In this document: in pieces, positions 1 through 8,674 of the stretch
Layout: every line of letters starts with the position of its first letter
Numbering within the stretch: the first letter of the stretch is position 1
From: Peptoniphilus sp. ING2-D1G
Lineage (GTDB): Bacteria; Bacillota; Clostridia; Tissierellales; Peptoniphilaceae
Reading direction: 5' to 3'
Length of the DNA: 64,000 nt
NCBI GenBank assembly: GCA_000952975.1
Contig: LM997412.1
Span: 248,001 to 312,000 of the forward strand
Notes under the pieces: model-generated
Seen by the model: the letters and a program-made list of their open reading frames with translations, nothing else
The model's database searches: none
What the model was told of the DNA's origin: nothing
Translations under genes and position numbers: made by a program

Positions 1-1
1 T

Positions 2-802
2 GTATGCGTAGCATTTTGCGTAGCATCAGAATATTTATTTCAAAAAGCTCTTAAAAAAGATGTCAGAATCAACGATTTATCCGCTGTTGTAACAGGCATG
101 CTCATAGCGTTCAATTTACCGGCTACAATGCCTTGGTGGATGGCGGCTTTCGGTTCTGTATTTGCAATGGTAATAGTTAAAGGATGTTTTGGAGGAATAG
201 GTTCAAACTTTATGAACCCGGCCCTTGGAGCGAGAATTGTTCTTATGTCCTCTTGGGCAAAGGAAATGACTACTTATTCGGATCCTGTAGGATTTGGAAG
301 TGCGGCTGATGCCATCAGTTCTGCTACTCCCCTTCAACTTATAAAGGCCGGAGATTATGCAAATCTACCGAACTTGGCGGATATGGCCATAGGAAGAATT
401 CCCGGAGTTATCGGAGAAACATCAGCAATTTTAATATTAATAGGCGCAGCTTACTTGATCTACAGAAAGGTAATAAGACCCGATGTGCCTGTAATTTATG
501 TTTTAACTACCGGAATAGTACTATTCGCATTGGGAATACCGGCGAATATCATTCCCTATGAATTAATGGGTGGAGGACTTTTACTGGGCGCGGTTTTCAT
601 GGCTACAGATTATTCTTCGGCTCCCATAACCAGAAAGGGCAAGATTATATTTGCACTTGGATGTGGGATTATAACAGCGGTCATAAGAGCAAAGGCATCT
701 CTTCCCGAGGGAGTATCCTATGCGATATGCATTATGAATGTCGTAACTCCATTAATAGATAGATTAACCTTAGGTGAAGCATATGGGGAGGCGAGCAAAT
801 GA
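2..802 (+). CDS. rnfD: Electron transport complex subunit RnfD (5' partial)
   Basis: Membrane subunit of the Rnf complex, which couples electron transfer from reduced ferredoxin to NAD+ with Na+ or H+ export. The frame is open to the window edge, so the gene starts upstream; the ATG at 98 is internal. Several hydrophobic helices are visible, and the motif SSATPL (about nt 317-334) matches the site where RnfD/NqrB proteins carry FMN on a conserved Thr. It overlaps rnfG by four bases (ATGA). The order D-G-E-A-B implies that rnfC lies just upstream, outside the window. Confidence 0.95.
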   Translation, partial: VCVAFCVASEYLFQKALKKDVRINDLSAVVTGMLIAFNLPATMPWWMAAFGSVFAMVIVKGCFGGIGSNFMNPALGARIVLMSSWAKEMTTYSDPVGFGSAADAISSATPLQLIKAGDYANLPNLADMAIGRIPGVIGETSAILILIGAAYLIYRKVIRPDVPVIYVLTTGIVLFALGIPANIIPYELMGGGLLLGAVFMATDYSSAPITRKGKIIFALGCGIITAVIRAKASLPEGVSYAICIMNVVTPLIDRLTLGEAYGEASK

Positions 803-1386
803 AAGAACCTATAAGATTTGGAATTGTACTTTTCTTGTTTTGCGCTATTTCTGCAGGGCTTTTAGCCGTTGTAAACGGATTTACAGCTCCGATTATCGAA
901 GCTGCGGAACTTGAGGCAACAATGAATTCTTATAAAATCATATTCGGAGATGCGGCAGACGATTTTGAAAGATATGATGAAGCTGAAATTGCAAAAATCA
1001 AAGAAGCATATCCCGATATACAAGATATTTTCACTGCAAAAAAATCAGGTGAAGTCGTAGGATACGGAATGACCGTTACAGCAAACGGATTTGGCGGTGC
1101 TATGACCAATGCCATAGGCATAAGAACCACAGATGATAAAATAGCAGGTTTTAGAAATATAGTCCATCAAGAAACTAAAAACTTCGGAAGTTTGATTGAA
1201 GAAGAAGATTACTACACATCCTACAACGAAAAATCAGCTACAGGAGAACTCACAATCTCAAAGGAACCGCAAGGTGACAATGAAGTTCTTTGGATAAGCG
1301 GTGCCACTGTGACATCAAAAGCTGTTGTGTCGGGAAGTAACATAGTTCTTCAAGCGTATAATGAGTTTTTAAGGGAAAGCAAGTAG
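799..1386 (+). CDS. rnfG: Electron transport complex subunit RnfG
   Basis: FMN-binding subunit of the Rnf complex, 195 aa, the usual size. One N-terminal membrane anchor (about residues 8-28) is followed by an extracytoplasmic FMN-binding domain. The flavinylation motif SGATVTS is at residues 168-174 and contains the Thr that ApbE-type transferases modify; no apbE gene is seen in this window. The ATG overlaps the rnfD stop by four bases, showing translational coupling. An opposite-strand frame at 930-1130 is a shadow. Confidence 0.95.
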   Translation: MKEPIRFGIVLFLFCAISAGLLAVVNGFTAPIIEAAELEATMNSYKIIFGDAADDFERYDEAEIAKIKEAYPDIQDIFTAKKSGEVVGYGMTVTANGFGGAMTNAIGIRTTDDKIAGFRNIVHQETKNFGSLIEEEDYYTSYNEKSATGELTISKEPQGDNEVLWISGATVTSKAVVSGSNIVLQAYNEFLRESK

Positions 1387-1396
1387 GGGTGAGAAT

Positions 1397-1993
1397 ATGA
1401 ATACAAAAAAAGTTTTTATGAATGCTTTAGGAAAAAATAACCCTGTATTTATGCAACTCATAGGTTTGTGTTCGGTACTGGCGATAACAAATGCCTTATC
1501 GAACTCTGTAGCGATGGGTATTGCCGTAACCTTTGTTTTAATAATGAGTAATGCGGTTGTATCAATACTCAGAAAGGTGATACCCGATAAAATAAGAATT
1601 CCCTGTTTTATAGTGGTAATCGCAACCTTTGTAACCTTGGTTCAAATGATACTTCAAGCCTATGCACGACCCATATACAATGCTTTGGGAATATTTTTAC
1701 CACTTATAGTTGTTAACTGTTGTATACTCGGTGAAGCTGAAGGTTTTGCCTATAAAAACAGTCTTTTGCCCTCAATTATAGACGGACTCGGAACAGGTAT
1801 GGGATATATGCTCGCTGTAGTATCAATGGGAGTTATTAGGGAGTTTTTCGGATATGGAACATTGTTTAATGTACAAATCCTTCCCGAGTCTTACCCCGGA
1901 ATAGGAATTATGGGTGCTCCGGCGGGTGCGTTTATATTACTGGGATTTTTAATAGCGGCATTTAGAAAAATTTTAAACAGGAGAGGTGAATAA
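1397..1993 (+). CDS. rnfE: Electron transport complex subunit RnfE
   Basis: Integral membrane subunit of the Rnf complex, 198 aa with about six hydrophobic helices. RnfE and RnfA are homologous proteins that sit as an inverted pair in the membrane core and share an Fe-S centre held by conserved Cys; the segment VVNCCILGE carries such Cys here. The start follows a GGGGTGAG ribosome site ten bases after rnfG. The gene lies between rnfG and rnfA in the standard clostridial order. Confidence 0.95.
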   Translation: MNTKKVFMNALGKNNPVFMQLIGLCSVLAITNALSNSVAMGIAVTFVLIMSNAVVSILRKVIPDKIRIPCFIVVIATFVTLVQMILQAYARPIYNALGIFLPLIVVNCCILGEAEGFAYKNSLLPSIIDGLGTGMGYMLAVVSMGVIREFFGYGTLFNVQILPESYPGIGIMGAPAGAFILLGFLIAAFRKILNRRGE

Positions 1994-1994
1994 T

Positions 1995-2573
1995 ATGTTG
2001 GAGAGTATATTTGCAATATTAATTTCAACAATTTTGGTCAATAACTATGTATTCGCTCAATTCTTGGGAATTTGTCCTTTCCTGGGAGTTTCCTCTAAAG
2101 TTGAAACCGCTACAGGAATGGGTGTAGCAGTAACCTTTGTAGTTGTGCTTTCTTCAGCGATAACATGGGTTATACAAAGATATATTTTAGATTTATTAGG
2201 ATTGCAATATTTACAGACCATAGTGTTTATACTTGTAATAGCATCCCTTGTTCAATTTGTAGAAATAGTAATAAAGAAGACTTCACCGAGCTTGTATACG
2301 GCCATGGGAGTTTACCTACCGCTTATTACTACCAACTGTGTAGTACTGGGAGTTACCGTACTTAACATTCAAAACAATTACAATTTGATAGAAACGGTAT
2401 TTAGCGGATTTGGAGCATCTGTCGGATTTGCCCTCGCTTTGTTATTGATGTCTTCCTTGAGAGAAAGATTGAGTTTTGCAGATGTGCCTAAAGATCTGCA
2501 GGGAGTTCCCATAGCCCTTATAAGTGCCGGGCTTATGGCGCTGTCCTTCTCAGGTTTTCAAGGTTTAGTATAG
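1995..2573 (+). CDS. rnfA: Electron transport complex subunit RnfA
   Basis: Integral membrane subunit of the Rnf complex, about 192 aa, with six predicted membrane segments. The conserved segment TTNCVVLG carries the Cys expected in the RnfA/RnfE pair. A GTG at 1986 lies inside the likely ribosome site (AGGAGAGGTG), so ATG 1995 is the better start; it sits directly on the rnfE stop codon. Together with RnfE it forms the membrane electron path between RnfB and the flavin subunits. Confidence 0.93.
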   Translation: MLESIFAILISTILVNNYVFAQFLGICPFLGVSSKVETATGMGVAVTFVVVLSSAITWVIQRYILDLLGLQYLQTIVFILVIASLVQFVEIVIKKTSPSLYTAMGVYLPLITTNCVVLGVTVLNIQNNYNLIETVFSGFGASVGFALALLLMSSLRERLSFADVPKDLQGVPIALISAGLMALSFSGFQGLV

Positions 2574-2583
2574 GAGGCATAGC

Positions 2584-3471
2584 ATGGAAATTAATCAAAT
2601 TATTTATCCCGTTTTAATACTTGCAGCGATAGGAGCGGCCTTCGGAGTTTTGTTATCCATAGCGTCAAGTGCATTTGCAGTCGAAGTCGACGAAAGAGTT
2701 GTAAAAGTCAGACAGGCTCTTCCGGGAGCAAACTGCGGTGCTTGCGGTTATCCGGGTTGTGACGGACTTGCTCAAGCCATAGCAGAGGGAAAAGCCCCTG
2801 TAGAAGCTTGCTTAATAGGTGGAAGTGCAGTTGCAAAGGAAATAGCTGCCCTTCTCGGCACAAACGCACTGGATGTTGAAAGGATTGTAGCAAATGTTCA
2901 ATGCCAAGGAACATGCGATAAGGCAAAGGACAAATACAATTACGAAGGACTTCAGGACTGCAGACTTATTTCAGATTTTCAAAAGGGTTCAAAGGCCTGT
3001 ACCTATGGATGTGTTGGCGGAGGAACATGCGTAAGCGTATGTGAATACGACGCAATCCATGTTGTTGACGGAGTTGCCGTAGTGGATAAGGAAAAATGCG
3101 TAGCTTGTAAAAAATGCGTAGCTATTTGTCCTAAGGGAATTATTTCCATGGTGCCCTACAAGGCGCAAACCGTTGTGGAATGTTTCTCAAAGGATCCCGG
3201 CAAAATTGTCAGAGCAAATTGCAGCGTAGGATGTATAGCTTGCGGAATATGCGAAAAGAACTGTCCAAAAGATGCAATTCACGTAAAGGACAACTTGGCG
3301 CAAATCGATTATGACAAGTGCATAAACTGCGGAATATGCGTTTCTAAATGCCCGACAGGTGCAATATACTGCGAATATCCTGAAAAAGTCGAAAAGATAA
3401 AACAAAGACAAAAGGAAATGGCGGAAAAGAAAAAACTCGAAAAAATAAAGCAACAGGAAACTACTAAATAA
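2584..3471 (+). CDS. rnfB: Electron transport complex subunit RnfB (ferredoxin-accepting)
   Basis: Iron-sulfur entry subunit of the Rnf complex, 295 aa. A single N-terminal membrane helix (about residues 7-29) is followed by the RnfB four-cysteine cluster site (Cys51, Cys54, Cys59, Cys76, around CGACGYPGC) and then a Cys-rich region with paired ferredoxin-type CxxCxxCxxxCP motifs. The C-terminus is a Lys/Glu-rich tail. It accepts electrons from reduced ferredoxin. It is the last rnf gene; a 299-base gap with a structured element and a terminator follows. Confidence 0.95.
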   Translation: MEINQIIYPVLILAAIGAAFGVLLSIASSAFAVEVDERVVKVRQALPGANCGACGYPGCDGLAQAIAEGKAPVEACLIGGSAVAKEIAALLGTNALDVERIVANVQCQGTCDKAKDKYNYEGLQDCRLISDFQKGSKACTYGCVGGGTCVSVCEYDAIHVVDGVAVVDKEKCVACKKCVAICPKGIISMVPYKAQTVVECFSKDPGKIVRANCSVGCIACGICEKNCPKDAIHVKDNLAQIDYDKCINCGICVSKCPTGAIYCEYPEKVEKIKQRQKEMAEKKKLEKIKQQETTK

Positions 3472-3538
3472 TTATAAAAAACTTTAATATTTATTTTAAA
3501 GACAAGTAATTTAAAAAAACGAGTATAAGGAAAGAATT

Positions 3539-3628
3539 ATTAAAGCTTCACGGCAAAATCAGAATTAAAAATCACATTGGCTGAGCGAGTTTGTGATTTT
3601 AGGTTGATGAGCCGATGAAGCTTTTAAT
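3539..3628 (+). ncRNA. Candidate structured RNA between rnfB and the NusG-II gene
   Basis: Seen in the sequence: an outer stem pairs ATTAAAGCTTCA (3539-3550) with TGAAGCTTTTAAT (3616-3628), and an inner stem pairs AAAATCACA (3568-3576) with TGTGATTTT (3592-3600). The inner loop TTGGCT can also pair with AGCCGA downstream, giving a possible pseudoknot. No reading frame crosses it. It does not match the core motifs of the riboswitch classes I know. It may be the 5' leader of the downstream genes, the 3' UTR of rnf, or a small RNA ending at the terminator at 3694. Confidence 0.4.
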
Positions 3629-3693
3629 TTTGTAATAGGGAGCCTTTAAATCATTTGTCTTTGTAAATTAAATGTTCTTTATTCGTCAATCGG

Positions 3694-3720
3694 AAGACTT
3701 CTTAATTAAGAAGTCTTTTT
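3694..3720 (+). terminator. Rho-independent terminator
   Basis: A perfect 24-base palindrome (AAGACTTCTTAA with its complement) is followed by a T run. It ends the rnf transcript or the candidate RNA at 3539-3628. Because it lies 50 bases before the next gene it could also act as an attenuator. Confidence 0.75.
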
Positions 3721-3770
3721 ATATGCTTTTATAAAACATATTTTATTGTTATAATTTTATTGAGGTGTTT

Positions 3771-4142
3771 ATGAAAAAGGGAGATTATTTAGTAATTATA
3801 CTGGTGATTTTTTCTTCATTTTTCATATTTGCAAAAATAAAAAATGAAAATAATACCAAGGGCGATACTGTGGCTGTATACGTAGATTCTCAAAGGGTTG
3901 CGCAATACAATTTAAAGGTCGATGACGGAAAAATCATAGATATAAATTCAAAATACGGAAAAAATAAAATAAAAATAGAAGAGGGCAAAGTCAAAATGGT
4001 CGATTCCACTTGCAAGGATAAGGTTTGTATGCATATGAAGGCTATAGATGCAAACAACGAAACTATAATCTGCCTGCCCAACCGATTGGTCGTAAAGATT
4101 GAATCCGAATCTTCCCAAGATGTGGATGTGATATTGCAGTGA
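3771..4142 (+). CDS. NusG domain II-containing membrane-anchored protein
   Basis: About 123 aa: one N-terminal membrane helix (residues 6-22) and an extracytoplasmic domain resembling the NusG domain II family, with the typical segment STCKDKVCMHM holding two Cys, and CLPNRLVV near the end. The molecular role is unknown. A GTG at 3765 overlaps the GAGGTG ribosome site, so ATG 3771 is preferred. It overlaps the next gene by four bases, and in other anaerobic Firmicutes this family is commonly found beside the Gx transporter family gene, as here. Confidence 0.8.
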   Translation: MKKGDYLVIILVIFSSFFIFAKIKNENNTKGDTVAVYVDSQRVAQYNLKVDDGKIIDINSKYGKNKIKIEEGKVKMVDSTCKDKVCMHMKAIDANNETIICLPNRLVVKIESESSQDVDVILQ

Positions 4143-4648
4143 GTTTAAGAAAGCTTATTTATTTATCTCTTCTTACATCGGGAGGTTTAATACTGGGACT
4201 GTTGGAACTTAATATTCCCATGCCCATAGTCATTCCCGGAGCTAAAATCGGAATATCAAATATTATCGTCTTGGTAACCATAGTGTTTTTCGGATATGGA
4301 GAAGGAATTTTCGTGGCGGTGCTGAAAACTTTTTTGTTGGTGCTGTTGACAGGTTCCGTGTCTTCCTTCATATTTTCCTTTACAGGTACTATGCTAAGCG
4401 CCTTCGTCATGATTTTAGCTCACAGGTTTTTAAGCAGACATCTGTCCATAATAGGCATAAGCATACTGGGGGCGGTTTTTCATAACGTAGGGCAGATATT
4501 GGCGGCTGTAATGGTGCTTGAGAGTGCAAATATAATAGCTTACTTGCCCTTTTTGATGATATTTGCCATATTTACAGGCATATTCATAGGATTCAGCTCA
4601 AGAGAAGTGGTGAAGATATTAACTGAAATATACAAGGAGCGGAAATGA
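4139..4648 (+). CDS. Gx transporter family membrane protein (heptaprenyl diphosphate synthase component I-like)
   Basis: A 169-aa hydrophobic protein with about five membrane segments, matching the family often labelled heptaprenyl diphosphate synthase component I (HepS/HepT-like), whose fold is that of a small-molecule transporter S component rather than an enzyme. The segment IPGAKIGISNI is typical. The GTG start overlaps the previous stop (GTGA) and its own stop overlaps the maf start (ATGA), so it is co-translated with both. Substrate unknown. Confidence 0.78.
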   Translation: MSLRKLIYLSLLTSGGLILGLLELNIPMPIVIPGAKIGISNIIVLVTIVFFGYGEGIFVAVLKTFLLVLLTGSVSSFIFSFTGTMLSAFVMILAHRFLSRHLSIIGISILGAVFHNVGQILAAVMVLESANIIAYLPFLMIFAIFTGIFIGFSSREVVKILTEIYKERK

Positions 4649-5235
4649 TTATACTGGCATCACAATCGGAAAGAAGACGTGAAATACTGTCTAAATTTAC
4701 CGATTTTAAGATAATAACTGAAGAAGTGGAAGAAAACAATTCGGACTATGTGGATGCAAAACAATTGGTCATGGCGCTATCCTTTGAAAAGGGAATAGGA
4801 GTTGCTTTAAAAAATCCTGAAAGTGTCGTGTTGTCCGCAGACACCGTAGTGGATTTCAAAGGAAAAATTTTGGGCAAGCCCGCCCATAGAGCAGAGGCAA
4901 AGAAAATGCTCGAAGCCCTATCGGGAGAAGCACATGAGGTATATACAGCCTATTCCATATTTCACATGACAAAAAATTTAAAATACACAAATTATGAAGT
5001 ATCGAAAGTATATTTTAAAAAGCTCTCCGATGATGACATTGAAAACTATCTAAACACCGATGAATACAAAGGCAAAGCCGGAGCCTATGCAATACAGGGT
5101 TATGCTTCACTTTTTGTGGAAAGAATAGAAGGAGATTTCCTTAATATAGTAGGACTGCCCATCTCAAAGATTTCCGATGACATGAAGAAATTTTTGAATA
5201 TATCTCTTATGGAAAGGGTTAAAGTTGGAAAATAA
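4645..5235 (+). CDS. maf: Maf-like nucleotide pyrophosphatase
   Basis: Maf/YhdE family enzyme, 196 aa, hydrolysing non-canonical or modified nucleoside triphosphates to monophosphates. Family signatures are present: the N-terminal SQSERRREIL (S-x-R-R), the DTVV acidic motif and GKP near the centre. It shares ATGA with the preceding gene and overlaps radC by 11 bases, the usual maf-radC pairing in Firmicutes. A mreBCD operon often follows radC in relatives; here an RNase gene follows instead. Confidence 0.9.
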   Translation: MIILASQSERRREILSKFTDFKIITEEVEENNSDYVDAKQLVMALSFEKGIGVALKNPESVVLSADTVVDFKGKILGKPAHRAEAKKMLEALSGEAHEVYTAYSIFHMTKNLKYTNYEVSKVYFKKLSDDDIENYLNTDEYKGKAGAYAIQGYASLFVERIEGDFLNIVGLPISKISDDMKKFLNISLMERVKVGK

Positions 5236-5932
5236 AAATTACAGGATAAAGGACTTACCTCTTGAAGACAGACCGCAAGAAAAATTGTTGAAATTAGGAC
5301 CTCAGTACCTCTCAAATGCGGAACTAATAGCCTTGATAATCAGAACCGGAACAAAGACCAAGACATCGGTGGAACTTTCACAGGAAATACTCAACAGTTT
5401 TTCCTGTGATTATAAAAAACAGGGCATATCGGTTTTAAAACAAAAATCAATAAAGGACTTTTTGAGTATAAAGGGGGTCGGAGTTGCCAAGGCGGCAATG
5501 CTTATGGCTGCCGTAACCCTTGCCGACAGGATGAATTCGGAAAGTGTTTTTAAGAGAAACAGAGCCGATTCTCCCCAAAGTATTGCCCATATGGTAATGC
5601 AGGAGATGAAGGACTTGGTCGTTGAAGAATTCAGAATAGCACTTTTAAATACAAAAAAAGAAGTGATACTTATTAAGACGGTTTCAAAGGGAATACTCAA
5701 CTCCACAATAGTACATCCCAGAGAGGTATTTAAAATCGCCATAGACAACAGCGCACATAGCATCATACTTCTGCACAATCATCCCTCGGGAGATTCTAAG
5801 GCCTCCCCGGATGATATAAACATCACCGGGAGGCTGTGTGAAAGCGGAAAACTTCTGGGAATTGAGGTAATAGATCACATAATCATAGGAGATGGGGAAT
5901 ACTTCAGTTTCAAAGAACGGGGTTTATTGTAA
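5225..5932 (+). CDS. radC: RadC family JAB/MPN-domain protein
   Basis: A 235-aa protein of the RadC family: N-terminal helix-hairpin-helix-like region (residues 70-95, with SIKGVGVAKA) and a C-terminal JAB metalloprotease-like domain with the metal motif HNHPSGD at residues 184-190. Despite the name, a role in DNA repair has not been shown for the family. The start is TTG 5225, supported by an AAAGG ribosome site and overlap with maf. The stop overlaps the next gene by one base. Confidence 0.92.
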   Translation: MENKNYRIKDLPLEDRPQEKLLKLGPQYLSNAELIALIIRTGTKTKTSVELSQEILNSFSCDYKKQGISVLKQKSIKDFLSIKGVGVAKAAMLMAAVTLADRMNSESVFKRNRADSPQSIAHMVMQEMKDLVVEEFRIALLNTKKEVILIKTVSKGILNSTIVHPREVFKIAIDNSAHSIILLHNHPSGDSKASPDDINITGRLCESGKLLGIEVIDHIIIGDGEYFSFKERGLL

Positions 5933-7011
5933 TGAGCACAATATATATAGATAAAAATATCGATGTCGCTGTTAATTTCGACAATAAAATATTGGACATC
6001 ATGGATTTAAACGATGATATTTTGAAAAACATCTACAGAGCGAGAGTTGAAAAGATCCTAAAAAATCAAAAATCAGCCTTTGTAAACTTAGGAGAAGAAT
6101 ACGGCTTTTTAGAACTTCCGGGCAACTGTGAACTGAGAGAACAAGACGAGATATTGGTTCAGGTAAAAAAGATAAAAGGCGACGATAAATACGTGGAATT
6201 GTCGGCGGAAATTTCCCTGGAAGGCGAGTTTATAATATTTTTTCCGGAAAAAAAATTCATTAAATATTCAAAAAAATTAAATTCAGATCCGAGAAACAAA
6301 CTCAGAGAATTTGCGAAAAAAGAAAACTTAAGGGGAGTGCTCTTCAGATCAAAGGCGGAACTGGCCACAGAAGAAGATATTTTAGAGGAATACAAATCGT
6401 TGCAAAATCTTTCAGTTGACATAATTTCGCAGAGAAATAAAAGACCCACTCCTAAACTCATATACAGAAAAGACAAATTAAAATCCTTTTTAAATGCCTG
6501 CGATTTTGAAAATATACTGACGAATGATATGGAAATACACAAGAAGTATAAAAATGATTTTGATGTGAAATTTGATGACAATTTCAGAATTATTTATAAT
6601 GCGGATATTTTAAGGGATTATAAAAGCCTCTTCAGCAAAAAAATTGAACTGGAGGACGGCGGCGATATTATAATTGAACAAACGGAAGCTTTGTGCAGTA
6701 TTGATGTAAATTCTTCCGGATACAAGAGCAACTTAAACCACGAAGATCACATCTATAGCATAAATAAAAAAGCTGCGGAAGAAATAGCAAGACAGATAAT
6801 GTTAAGAAACATTTCAGGAATAATAATCATAGATACCATAAATATGAACTCTAAAGAAAACAGAGAAAAATTACTTGCAGACTACCGAGAATATTTAAAA
6901 CGGGACAATGTATTCTCCAAGGTTTACGGATATACCGCTCTGGGCTTAATAGAAATATCCAGAGAAAACAGGGGATATGCACTCATTGATAAATTAGGAG
7001 AGCAAATATGA
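5932..7011 (+). CDS. Ribonuclease E/G family protein, short form
   Basis: A 359-aa protein with an N-terminal S1-like region (about residues 35-95) and the RNase E/G catalytic core. The two metal-binding Asp correspond to D258 (SIDVNSSG) and D301 (IIIIDTINM). It ends soon after the ENRGY segment, the position of the LTRKR-like stretch in longer homologues, so the Zn-link CxxC and the C-terminal dimerisation region are absent. RNase G is usually near 490 aa. Likely roles are rRNA or mRNA processing. It overlaps the SGNH gene by four bases. Confidence 0.83.
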   Translation: MSTIYIDKNIDVAVNFDNKILDIMDLNDDILKNIYRARVEKILKNQKSAFVNLGEEYGFLELPGNCELREQDEILVQVKKIKGDDKYVELSAEISLEGEFIIFFPEKKFIKYSKKLNSDPRNKLREFAKKENLRGVLFRSKAELATEEDILEEYKSLQNLSVDIISQRNKRPTPKLIYRKDKLKSFLNACDFENILTNDMEIHKKYKNDFDVKFDDNFRIIYNADILRDYKSLFSKKIELEDGGDIIIEQTEALCSIDVNSSGYKSNLNHEDHIYSINKKAAEEIARQIMLRNISGIIIIDTINMNSKENREKLLADYREYLKRDNVFSKVYGYTALGLIEISRENRGYALIDKLGEQI

Positions 7012-7556
7012 TTTTAACGGCCATGGGAGATTCCTTGGTCTACGGCTATGGAGTAGGCTGTGAAAACAGCTTTATCAACATGGACATGGAAGGGATAGAA
7101 GTAGTTAATCAGGGTATAAACGGCGACACTTCAGCAGGTGTGTTACACAGAATTGAAAACGCACCGGATGCGGATATAATCCTTGTATTTGTAGGGGTGA
7201 ACGACTTTTTAATCGGAATGAGCGTGGATACCGTAACTTCAAACATAATGAAGATTTTGGAGAAAATATTCCACAGGGGCAAAAAAGCCATACTCTGCAT
7301 ACCTTTTTTACTGTCTGAAGAAGAGGATTTTACCAACATACTCTCCATTGCCAACAATAAAATCACAAAGTACAGAGAAAAAATTTTAGAACTTAAAGAT
7401 GAAAGTCTGTTATTGATAGATTTTTACAGGGAATTGAAAAAACAGCCCGATTATTCAAGTCTGTTTTTTGACGGAATTCACCCGACGCAAAAAACTCATG
7501 ATCTGATGAAGTCTATATTGATCAAATCCATGGAGGAAAAAGGATGGATACTTTAA
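7008..7556 (+). CDS. SGNH/GDSL-family hydrolase
   Basis: A 182-aa single-domain esterase or lipase-like protein. The blocks are visible: GDSL at residues 7-10 (nucleophile Ser9), GVNDF with Asn65, and the catalytic DGIHPT (Asp155, His158) near the end. There is no signal peptide, so it is probably cytoplasmic like TesA/TAP-type enzymes that lack export signals. Substrate unknown. It is translationally coupled to the RNase E/G gene (ATGA) and overlaps the next gene by 13 bases. Confidence 0.85.
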   Translation: MILTAMGDSLVYGYGVGCENSFINMDMEGIEVVNQGINGDTSAGVLHRIENAPDADIILVFVGVNDFLIGMSVDTVTSNIMKILEKIFHRGKKAILCIPFLLSEEEDFTNILSIANNKITKYREKILELKDESLLLIDFYRELKKQPDYSSLFFDGIHPTQKTHDLMKSILIKSMEEKGWIL

Positions 7557-8674
7557 AAAATTTTAAAATTATGGAGCTGTCAAGACGGGAAAAAATATTG
7601 GCAGGTTTACTGATATTTTTAATACTTGAATTTTTGATGTATACCTCATTCTTTTCAAAAACATCCGAGGCGATTTTAAGCGAAGAATCAAAAATCTCGG
7701 AGCTTGAAAATTCAATTGCAACAGAAAGGAAAATAATTGAAAATTCAAAGAATATAGAAAAAGAAAACAACAAACTCATCGAAGAAGAAAATATAATCAA
7801 TTATGCAGATGAAAATATTGTAAATGACTTGAGATATCATGACATAGAAATTGAAAACATATCGGAGAACGAAAACTCGAAGAGATTGGAAATGACCCTT
7901 GACAAGGGAAATATTCAGAAGATAAACAAATTGTCGCAATATTTTGCATATGACGATTTTTATGCATTGCGAACAGAAGAAGACATCTATAAAGTCGTGC
8001 TCAATATAAAAAATGAAAAAACGGACACTGTACTTCCCATAATGGTGGCAAAGGAAGAAATAGATGCCAGCATAGATTTGAAGAGGGAATATTTTAAAGA
8101 TGTACTTGCTGAAAATCCAACGGAGACTGAAGAAGAGAAAAAGCCTGTGCCGGAAAAGACGGAAAAATTCCAAAGGGAAGAAAAAATTTCAGATGTTAAA
8201 CAAACTGCAGAAACAGAGGAAAAAGTTATTTCAGGATCCTTGTTGCCGGATGCGGGCAAAACTCAGTATCAATCGGGAGAGCTACTTCCCGATGACATAA
8301 GTATTAATACTGAATCCCTGAGTCTATCCTATGACCACGCAAACTATGCTCGGTTGTACGCAGAGGGAGATACTGTGATATTAAATTATGAAATACAAGT
8401 ATCGGAGGGCGCAAGTGAATTCATTATTTTATTTGATTATTCAGTGGATGTGCAGAGCTTAAAACTTGAAACGGAATTGCCCGAAAGATTTCAAGGAGAG
8501 GTGGGCTACTACAACGGAAATAAAATTCCCTTTCAAAATTTCAGCACAGAAAGAAGCAGTATAATTTACAGATCTGAAAACATAAAGGGTTTACAGGGAT
8601 TATACTACAGATTAGACGGGGCATATGGACAGATAGGTCAAATAAGAATCAAAAACATAGAGGGAGTAATTTGA
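7544..8674 (+). CDS. PilO-like membrane protein of the pseudopilin operon
   Basis: A 376-aa protein: short cytoplasmic start, one membrane helix (about residues 20-37), a long Glu/Lys/Asn-rich coiled-coil region (40-100), an acidic Pro/Glu/Lys-rich linker (about 185-230) and a beta-rich C-terminal domain. The topology is that of PilO/GspM-type alignment proteins of type IV pilus or type II secretion machines, but sequence identity to them is not obvious to me. Its place directly before four prepilin-like genes supports an assembly role. Confidence 0.5.
   Translation: MDTLKNFKIMELSRREKILAGLLIFLILEFLMYTSFFSKTSEAILSEESKISELENSIATERKIIENSKNIEKENNKLIEEENIINYADENIVNDLRYHDIEIENISENENSKRLEMTLDKGNIQKINKLSQYFAYDDFYALRTEEDIYKVVLNIKNEKTDTVLPIMVAKEEIDASIDLKREYFKDVLAENPTETEEEKKPVPEKTEKFQREEKISDVKQTAETEEKVISGSLLPDAGKTQYQSGELLPDDISINTESLSLSYDHANYARLYAEGDTVILNYEIQVSEGASEFIILFDYSVDVQSLKLETELPERFQGEVGYYNGNKIPFQNFSTERSSIIYRSENIKGLQGLYYRLDGAYGQIGQIRIKNIEGVI

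Noticed and set aside
1986..1994. GTG 1986 as rnfA start
   Set aside because: It lies within the GGAGAGGTG ribosome site of ATG 1995.
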